The notes under the pieces are model-generated. The model was not told the DNA's origin, did not search any database, and saw only the letters and a program-made list of their open reading frames with translations. 13,331 nucleotides of DNA from an uncultured Collinsella sp. GTDB taxonomy: Bacteria > Actinomycetota > Coriobacteriia > Coriobacteriales > Coriobacteriaceae. The stretch's first letter is position 1, and the number at the start of each line of letters is the position of its first letter. Positions 6,113 to 11,205 of the stretch are shown piece by piece. The translations under genes were made by a program, and so were the position numbers. Where the stretch lies: contig USBX01000011.1 of NCBI GenBank assembly GCA_900552995.1, positions 1 through 13,331 of the forward strand. The letters are read 5' to 3'.

Positions 6113-8077
6113 ATGGCAGAGAACCAGAACGCCGCAGATCAGGCATCGACGCTCAACGACGAGCGCGCCACCCGCCTGGCCAAGCGCGCCGCCCTGTTCG
6201 AGGCGGGCCAGAACCCCTATCCCGAGCACTCCGAGATTGAGGACTACGTCGTCGACATCGAGACTAAGTATGCCGAGCTTGCCGATGGCGAGGACACCGA
6301 GGACGTCGTGAAGATCGGCGGCCGCGTGGTCGCCAAGCGCGGTCAGGGCAAGATCATGTTCATCGTCGTGCGCGACACGACCGGCGAGATTCAGCTGTTC
6401 TGCCGTATTAACGACATGGACGAGGCGGCCTGGAACACGCTCAAGGCCCTCGACCTTGGCGATATCCTGGGCGTTACCGGCGTGGTCGTGCGCACCAAGC
6501 GTGGTCAGCTTTCCGTCGCCCCCAAGAGCGCGACGCTGCTCTCCAAGGCCGTTCGCCCGCTGCCCGAGAAGTTCCACGGCCTCTCCGACAAGGAGACCCG
6601 TTATCGTCAGCGTTATGTCGACCTGATTGCCAACGATGATGTTCGCGAGACCTTCCGTAAGCGCTCGCAGATTCTCTCCACCTTCCGCCGCTTTATGGAG
6701 TCCGACGGCTACATGGAGGTCGAGACCCCCATTCTGCAGACTATCCAGGGCGGCGCTACGGCTAAGCCGTTCATCACGCACTTTAACGCGCTCGATCAAG
6801 AGTGCTACTTGCGCATCGCTACCGAGCTGCACCTCAAGCGCTGCATCGTCGGTGGCTTTGAGCGCGTTTTCGAGATTGGCCGTATCTTCCGTAACGAGGG
6901 CATGGACCTCACCCACAACCCCGAGTTCACCACGATGGAGGCCTACCGTGCCTTCTCCGATCTCGAGGGCATGAAGGCGCTCGCCCAAGGTGTCATCAAG
7001 GCTGCCAACAAGGCCATCGGCAACCCCGAGGTCATCGAGTACCAGGGCCAGACCATCGATCTTTCCGGTGAGTGGGCAAGCCGCCCCATGACTGATATTG
7101 TCTCTGACGTGCTCGGCAAGAAAGTCACCATCGATACGCCGGTCGAGGAGCTTGCCGCCGCCGCGCGCGAGAAGGGCCTGGAGATCAAGCCCGAGTGGAC
7201 TGCTGGCAAGATCATCGCCGAGATTTACGATGAGCTGGGCGAGGACACCATCGTCAACCCCACGTTTGTGTGCGATTACCCCATCGAGGTTAGCCCGCTT
7301 GCCAAGCGCTTTGAGGACGATCCGCGTCTGACGCACCGCTTTGAGCTGGTCATCGCCGGCCACGAGTACGCCAACGCATTCTCCGAGCTCAACGACCCGG
7401 TCGACCAGGCCGAGCGCTTTGCTGCCCAGATGGCTGAGAAGGCCGGCGGCGACGATGAGGCCATGGAGTACGACGAGGACTACGTGCGTGCCCTCGAGTA
7501 CGGTATGCCTCCTGCGGGTGGCATTGGCATCGGTATCGACCGTGTAGTCATGCTGCTCACCAACCAGGCCTCCATTCGCGACGTCCTGCTGTTCCCGCAC
7601 ATGAAGCCCGAGAAGGGTTTCCAGTCCGGTGCCGCTGCCGCCAAGGCTGCAGAGGCCGGCAACGCCGTAAGCCCGTTCGTCAAGCCGCTCAAGCCCACGC
7701 TCGATTACTCCAAGATTGCCGTTGAGCCGCTGTTCGAGGAGTTCGTCGACTTCGATACCTTCTCCAAGAGCGATTTCCGCGCCGTGAAGGTTAAGGCGTG
7801 CGAGGCCGTCAAGAAGTCCAAGAAGCTGTTGAACTTTACGCTCGACGACGGCACCGGCACCGACCGCACCATCCTCTCCGGTATTCACGATTATTATGAG
7901 CCCGAGGACCTGGTCGGCAAGACGCTGCTCGCCATCACCAACCTGCCTCCGCGCAAGATGATGGGTATTCCCAGCTGCGGTATGCTGATCAGTGCTATCC
8001 ACGAGGAGGAGGGCGAGGAGCGCCTCAACCTAATCCAGCTCGACGCTTCCATTCCCGCCGGCGCAAAGATGTACTAA
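6113..8077 (+). CDS. lysS: Lysyl-tRNA synthetase, class II, with C-terminal EMAPII/Trbp111-like tRNA-binding domain
   Basis: Charges tRNA-Lys with lysine. Residues about 65-150 are the N-terminal OB-fold anticodon-binding domain (VVKIGGRVVAKRGQGK through SVAPKSATLL). Residues about 165-500 are the class II catalytic core, with motif 1 around SDGYMEVETPILQ (197-209), motif 2 FRNEGMDLTHNPEF (259-272) and motif 3 GIGIGIDRVVMLL (470-482), and the usual enzyme ends near LLFPHMKPE (492-500). The protein is 654 residues, about 150 longer than a standard LysRS. After an Ala-rich linker (about 503-519), residues 548-654 (DFRAVKVKACEAVKKSKKLL, DDGTGTDRTILSGI, LPPRKMMGIPSCGMLISA) form an OB-fold like that at the C-terminus of MetRS and in Trbp111. 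The extra domain is inferred to increase tRNA affinity. GAGGAG at 6100-6105 lies 7 nt before the ATG. Confidence 0.96.
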   Translation: MAENQNAADQASTLNDERATRLAKRAALFEAGQNPYPEHSEIEDYVVDIETKYAELADGEDTEDVVKIGGRVVAKRGQGKIMFIVVRDTTGEIQLFCRINDMDEAAWNTLKALDLGDILGVTGVVVRTKRGQLSVAPKSATLLSKAVRPLPEKFHGLSDKETRYRQRYVDLIANDDVRETFRKRSQILSTFRRFMESDGYMEVETPILQTIQGGATAKPFITHFNALDQECYLRIATELHLKRCIVGGFERVFEIGRIFRNEGMDLTHNPEFTTMEAYRAFSDLEGMKALAQGVIKAANKAIGNPEVIEYQGQTIDLSGEWASRPMTDIVSDVLGKKVTIDTPVEELAAAAREKGLEIKPEWTAGKIIAEIYDELGEDTIVNPTFVCDYPIEVSPLAKRFEDDPRLTHRFELVIAGHEYANAFSELNDPVDQAERFAAQMAEKAGGDDEAMEYDEDYVRALEYGMPPAGGIGIGIDRVVMLLTNQASIRDVLLFPHMKPEKGFQSGAAAAKAAEAGNAVSPFVKPLKPTLDYSKIAVEPLFEEFVDFDTFSKSDFRAVKVKACEAVKKSKKLLNFTLDDGTGTDRTILSGIHDYYEPEDLVGKTLLAITNLPPRKMMGIPSCGMLISAIHEEEGEERLNLIQLDASIPAGAKMY

Positions 8078-8080
8078 CTA

Positions 8081-8107
8081 GTTACGCGGTTCTACGAACC
8101 GCGTAAC
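8081..8107. other. Perfect 11-bp hairpin just after lysS
   Basis: GTTACGCGGTT (8081-8091) and AACCGCGTAAC (8097-8107) pair perfectly around CTACG, starting 3 nt after the lysS stop. No T-tract follows on either strand, so it is not a canonical intrinsic terminator. It may protect the 3' end, pause polymerase, or be a protein-binding palindrome. Confidence 0.6.
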
Positions 8108-8155
8108 GGCTCGACGCTGCGCGGGCCGCATTTGGACAATCTGACGTTCAACTTC

Positions 8156-8190
8156 AAGGGCGCGACCAGAAGGTCAGCGCCCTTTCGTTT
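8156..8190 (+). terminator. Intrinsic terminator after lysS
   Basis: AAGGGCGCGACC (8156-8167) pairs with GGTC and GCGCCCTT (8172-8175 and 8177-8184) around an AGAA loop, with a single bulged A at 8176. TTTCGTTT overlaps and follows the stem. This is a 12-bp, GC-rich stem. Confidence 0.88.
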
Positions 8191-8495
8191 CACGTCACCT
8201 TGTCTCAAATGCGACCCGCTCGCTGACTTATGCTCAACCTGCGGCGCCATTTTGCTTGAAGGCACCTTGCTCGCTCTGTCGGGCTTTCGCTGTCCGTCCT
8301 CTATCTGCGGTGTTGCCCTGGTTGGCACTTAGGGACGTTCCTTTTCTGCCGGCACTTGGGGACAGTCCTAGTCGTTGGGGATCTACCGACGCATTGGGGG
8401 TTTGCGCCTTCTATGCATGACAGTCGTCTCTTTTATGTTTCCTTTAGCCGTTGCTGCCTAGGATGGGGGTTAGTCGGTAGGAAGGGAGCGTCTAT
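8191..8495. other. Non-coding stretch between lysS terminator and thrE-like gene
   Basis: No supported gene is seen. It contains two 18-bp direct repeats (8324-8368) and the thrE-like ribosome binding site (8482-8488). A promoter for the exporter must lie here, but no -35/-10 pair stands out; TAGGAT at 8459-8464 is only a weak -10 candidate. Short open frames through this region overlap the terminator or repeats and lack ribosome binding sites. Confidence 0.6.
8324..8368. repeat. Two 18-bp imperfect direct repeats with GGGAC core
   Basis: GGCACTTAGGGACGTTCC (8324-8341) and GGCACTTGGGGACAGTCC (8351-8368) differ at three positions and are spaced with a 27-bp period. The second contains the small palindrome GGACAGTCC. 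The arrangement resembles intergenic REP-type repeats; that assignment is inference. Confidence 0.6.
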
Positions 8496-10064
8496 ATGGA
8501 CGACGCGAGCGAGCGTGCAATCGAAGAGGACATGCTCGATCAGTTCAATTACTTTGACGATGAGGATGAGGAGCTAATCGATCGTCGCGAGCCGGCATCG
8601 CTTGACTCATTTGATCTGGTCGATGAAGAGACTGATGAGGTTGAGGACGAATCAACGGAGCCCCCACAGTCTTCGCGCCTTGACTCGCTGCTTTCGAGAG
8701 CCCCCATGCACCACGGTGTTCGTGCCGGCGCACTCCATATGAAAACAGACTGGCACCAGATCGTGACGGCAGGCGATGAGCTTGCCGTCGATGCGCCGCT
8801 CACCGATAAGTCATCCATCATCTGCCGCACCGGTATGCTTATGCTCGCGAGCGGAACGGGTGCCTGGCGTGTACGCGATACCATGAATCGCGTTGCCGCC
8901 GTACTCGGTGTCACCGTCCACGTTGACTTAAGTCTTCTGTCGTTTGAGTGCACCTGCATCGAAGATGGCCACTGCTTTAACGAGGTTGTCAGCCTGCCCA
9001 CAACGGGAGTCAATACCCATCGCATTTGGATGATGGAGAGCTTCCTAAAGGAAATCGAGACGTATGGGCGCCGGTTTACCGTGCACGAATACCACGAGAT
9101 GCTCAAGACCGTTGAGAGTTCAAAACCCGATTACTCTCCCTGGCAACAGGGCCTTGCGGCAGCTTGTGCTTGCGGCGCCTTCGTCTTTTTGCTCGGCGGC
9201 GGCCCTATCGAGATGGCCTGCGCGTTCGTAGGCGCTGGTGTCGGCAACTTTGCTCGCTCCCATATTCTCAAGCAGGGTCTTGGCCAGTTCAGCGCGCTGA
9301 CGACTGGCGTTGCGCTCGCTTGCGTTTCGTATCTGCTGGCATTGCTCGGCCTTGGCCAGGTCGTACCGGGGGCAATGTCGCACCAAGAAGGCTATATCGG
9401 CGCCATGCTCTTTGTGATTCCCGGCTTTCCCCTCATTACGGCAGGCCTCGACATCGCTAAGCTCGATATGCGAAGCGGCATTGAGCGTCTTTCGTATGCC
9501 GTGTCGATTATTGTGATGGCGACCCTTGTGGGCTGGATGGTTGCCGAGTGTGTGGGGCTGGCACCGGATGATTTTGCCCCGCTCGGCCTTTCGCCGCTTG
9601 CCCTTACGCTCCTGCGCGTGGTGATGAGCTTCGTTGGCGTATTCGGCTTCTCGGTGATGTTCAACAGCCCGGTAAAGATGGCCGCGGCAGCTGGGCTGAT
9701 CGGCGCCGTGTCCAATACCTTGCGCCTTACGCTCGTCGATGCGCCGACGCTGTTTCCCTTTCTGGGCCTGAGCGTAGGTATGCCTCCCGAGGCGGCAGCG
9801 TTTATCGGTGCGCTGGTATCGGGCCTGCTCGCGAGCTTAGCCGAAATCAAGCTCACCTACCCACGCATCGCCCTCACGGTGCCATCAATTGTCATTATGG
9901 TGCCTGGCTTGTATCTGTATCGCTCGATGTATTACATGTGCACCTTCGACACGGTCAATATGCTCGGCTGGTTTGTGCGTGCGGTGCTCATCGTGGCGTT
10001 TTTGCCCGTTGGTCTGGGTGTGGCGCGTACGCTCACCGACCCTCGCTGGCGCCACACCAGCTAA
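8496..10064 (+). CDS. ThrE-family threonine/serine exporter with acidic N-terminal extension
   Basis: Inner-membrane exporter of the ThrE family, probably effluxing threonine, serine or related amino acids. The 522-residue protein joins both halves of the family, as in Corynebacterium ThrE. Residues about 108-390 (ICRTGMLMLASGTGAWRVRD, then a set of Gly/Ala-rich membrane helices from about 218) match the N-terminal ThrE domain (PF06738). The last third, from about residue 395, with VPSIVIMVPGLYLYRSMY near 463-480, matches the ThrE_2 domain (PF12821). The SGTGAWRVRDT motif is the cytoplasmic element that precedes the helices. The first 57 residues are strikingly acidic (26 Asp/Glu) and predicted disordered. 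AAGGGAG (8482-8488) sits 7 nt before the ATG. The gene stands alone, with repeats on both sides. The exact substrate is unproven. Confidence 0.88.
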   Translation: MDDASERAIEEDMLDQFNYFDDEDEELIDRREPASLDSFDLVDEETDEVEDESTEPPQSSRLDSLLSRAPMHHGVRAGALHMKTDWHQIVTAGDELAVDAPLTDKSSIICRTGMLMLASGTGAWRVRDTMNRVAAVLGVTVHVDLSLLSFECTCIEDGHCFNEVVSLPTTGVNTHRIWMMESFLKEIETYGRRFTVHEYHEMLKTVESSKPDYSPWQQGLAAACACGAFVFLLGGGPIEMACAFVGAGVGNFARSHILKQGLGQFSALTTGVALACVSYLLALLGLGQVVPGAMSHQEGYIGAMLFVIPGFPLITAGLDIAKLDMRSGIERLSYAVSIIVMATLVGWMVAECVGLAPDDFAPLGLSPLALTLLRVVMSFVGVFGFSVMFNSPVKMAAAAGLIGAVSNTLRLTLVDAPTLFPFLGLSVGMPPEAAAFIGALVSGLLASLAEIKLTYPRIALTVPSIVIMVPGLYLYRSMYYMCTFDTVNMLGWFVRAVLIVAFLPVGLGVARTLTDPRWRHTS

Positions 10065-10090
10065 TTGGTACAAGGGGGACAGGTTACTTT

Positions 10091-10190
10091 GCACCAAATG
10101 AGTTGCGGTGAAATAGGGACTGAATTGTTGCTTAAAGGGTCAAAACAGTCCGTATTCCACCGCAACTTATGGGGTCGGGGGTTTTGGTGC
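10091..10190. repeat. About 100-bp imperfect inverted repeat (REP/MITE-like)
   Basis: The central arms 10099-10122 and 10146-10169 are reverse complements at 21 of 24 positions, around a 23-nt AT-rich loop. Outside them GCACCAAA (10091-10098) matches TTTGGTGC (10183-10190), with 13 unpaired bases on the right side only. A GGGGGACAGG lies just before it (10073-10082 region). No transposase is encoded in the window. The structure suggests a mobile-element-derived intergenic repeat, possibly acting as a terminator for the thrE-like gene. Confidence 0.65.
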
Positions 10191-10280
10191 CCTGCATCTC
10201 CACAAACTCAACGCTTACGAAGCGCGCGCCGTTCGTGTTAGGGTAGTTCCACCACATAAGTAGTCGCAGACGCGCGTAAC
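10191..10280. other. Non-coding leader region before the DUF2798 gene
   Basis: No supported gene lies in the 311-bp gap 10065-10375. Besides the inverted repeat and the terminator, the stretch holds a small hairpin CGCTT/AAGCG (10212-10224). On the minus strand a frame here continues through the repeat's right arm and through the terminator stem, so it is unlikely to be a working gene but could be an eroded fragment. Confidence 0.4.
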
Positions 10281-10331
10281 ACGGGCGGGCGAGATGAAGT
10301 CCCAACAGCTCCATCTTGCCCGCCCGTTTTT
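10281..10331 (+). terminator. Strong terminator hairpin 45 bp before the DUF2798 gene
   Basis: The 16-nt arms 10281-10296 (starting ACGGGCGGGC) and 10312-10327 (ending GCCCGCCCGT) pair with one G-T wobble around a 15-nt loop, followed by TTTTT (10327-10331). It either ends transcription from the thrE-like gene 217 bp upstream or acts as an attenuator for the downstream gene. Confidence 0.9.
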
Positions 10332-10375
10332 GTTGCGTTGTGCCGCGGCGTAACACAGAAAGGAATCTGCCCTTC

Positions 10376-10924
10376 ATGCCTATCAACAAACGAGAGAGCC
10401 TGCTGTTCACCTTTATCATGTGCTTTTGCATGGTGCTCTGGATGAGCATCTACAACGTTGCCCTGCAGCACGGGGCCATCAACGGCGAGGTCGTTGCCGC
10501 TGCGTGGCTCGGCTTCCCCGTTGCCTACATTTTTGCCATGTGCTGCGACTGGTTCGTCGCCAGCCCGCTCGCCAAGGGTTTCGCCTTTAAGTACTTGGTC
10601 ACGCCGGGCAAGAGCTCGCCGCTTGCCATGACGCTCGCCGTCAGCTCCTGCATGGTCGTTCCCATGGTTATCATCATGTCGCTGTACGGTGCCTGCGAGG
10701 GTCTGACGCACATGCCCGGCGGCATCCTTGCGAACCTGTATTCCGTGCCCGCGATCTGGATGATCAACATCCCGCATAATTTTGTGATGGCGCTGCCGTG
10801 GAACCTTTTGGTAGCCGGTCCGATTTCCCACTTCGTCTTCCGTCGCGCCTTCCCTGTGGGGACGGTTTTCGAGGAGGAGCATGCCGAGCTCTTGGAGCAG
10901 GCTATGGCTCCTGAGTGCGAGTAG
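10376..10924 (+). CDS. DUF2798 family four-helix membrane protein
   Basis: A 182-residue predicted integral membrane protein of unknown function. Four hydrophobic segments are visible at about residues 8-30, 40-62, 83-105 and 122-150. The two halves look like repeats of each other: MCFCMVLWMSIYN (15-27) corresponds to SCMVVPMVIIMSLYG (91-105), and the WFVASPLAK end of the first half corresponds to FVMALPWNLLVAGPI in the second. This is consistent with two tandem DUF2798 units (PF11391), each a two-helix hairpin. The C-terminal tail is acidic (FEEEHAELLEQ). AGAAAGGA (10357-10364) lies 11 nt before the ATG at 10376, a slightly long spacing. A longer in-frame TTG start at 10316 lies inside the terminator stem and is unlikely. 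No linked gene reveals its role. Confidence 0.82.
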   Translation: MPINKRESLLFTFIMCFCMVLWMSIYNVALQHGAINGEVVAAAWLGFPVAYIFAMCCDWFVASPLAKGFAFKYLVTPGKSSPLAMTLAVSSCMVVPMVIIMSLYGACEGLTHMPGGILANLYSVPAIWMINIPHNFVMALPWNLLVAGPISHFVFRRAFPVGTVFEEEHAELLEQAMAPECE

Positions 10925-10926
10925 CT

Positions 10927-10978
10927 CGCTTAGGGATCTGCTGAGCGCGGGCGACTTGCTTGGTTGGAGCCCTAAGCG
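10927..10978. other. 9-bp inverted repeat in the gap after the DUF2798 gene
   Basis: CGCTTAGGG (10927-10935) and CCCTAAGCG (10970-10978) are perfect reverse complements with 34 nt between. They lie just after the DUF2798 stop, in a 166-bp non-coding stretch ending at a strong terminator. The stretch could be a structured 3' untranslated region or a small RNA; no known RNA family is recognised. Confidence 0.45.
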
Positions 10979-11090
10979 TGGATAGCTCTCTCGGCGACAT
11001 CGCGGGCGTGAGCGGTGCGCATGACCGGAGGCCCCGTGCTGCTCCGTTGCCCGACGTGCTAGCGCGCAGAACAATCTGTTGGTGCATTCG

Positions 11091-11123
11091 GCGGCTGCTG
11101 AAGCGTTTCGGCAGCCGCTTTTT
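11091..11123 (+). terminator. Intrinsic terminator before the activase-type gene
   Basis: GCGGCTGCTGAA (11091-11102) pairs with TTCGGCAGCCGC (11107-11118) around GCGT with one G-T pair, followed by TTTTT (11119-11123). Confidence 0.95.
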
Positions 11124-11135
11124 ATACGGAGTTTA

Positions 11136-11156
11136 AATACAACAGTCTGTTGTATT
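11136..11156. promoter_or_regulatory. Palindromic operator candidate upstream of the activase-type gene
   Basis: AATACAACA (11136-11144) and TGTTGTATT (11148-11156) are perfect 9-bp inverted arms with GTC between. The size and AT-rich ends resemble sites bound by dimeric repressors of the TetR type, but no regulator gene is in the window. It covers the expected -35 position of the extended -10 at 11165-11173. Confidence 0.6.
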
Positions 11157-11164
11157 ACGTAGAG

Positions 11165-11173
11165 TGGTATATC
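11165..11173 (+). promoter_or_regulatory. Extended -10 candidate for the activase-type gene
   Basis: TG, one base, then TATATC at 11168-11173 (four of six consensus bases). No clear -35 is found at 16-18 bp; that space is taken by the palindrome. Start of transcription would be near 11180, giving a leader of about 25 nt. Confidence 0.4.
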
Positions 11174-11205
11174 TCTAGCGGGAAAAATGCGAGAGACGGA
11201 GCATT

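Noticed and set aside
5981..8002. 673-codon open frame on the minus strand opposite lysS
   Set aside because: It mirrors a strongly supported lysS gene; long antisense frames are expected with GC-rich third positions, and its translation is low-complexity Leu/Gly/Val/Asp-rich with no recognisable motif.
8132..8332. 66-codon + strand frame with CLKC and CSTC pairs resembling a zinc ribbon
   Set aside because: It runs through the lysS terminator stem and into the direct repeat, and has no ribosome binding site; the Cys spacing is probably chance.
10190..10331. T-box leader upstream of the DUF2798 gene
   Set aside because: The conserved T-box bulge (AGGGTGGNACCGCG) is absent; GGGTAGTTCCACCAC at 10241-10255 is only a loose resemblance.
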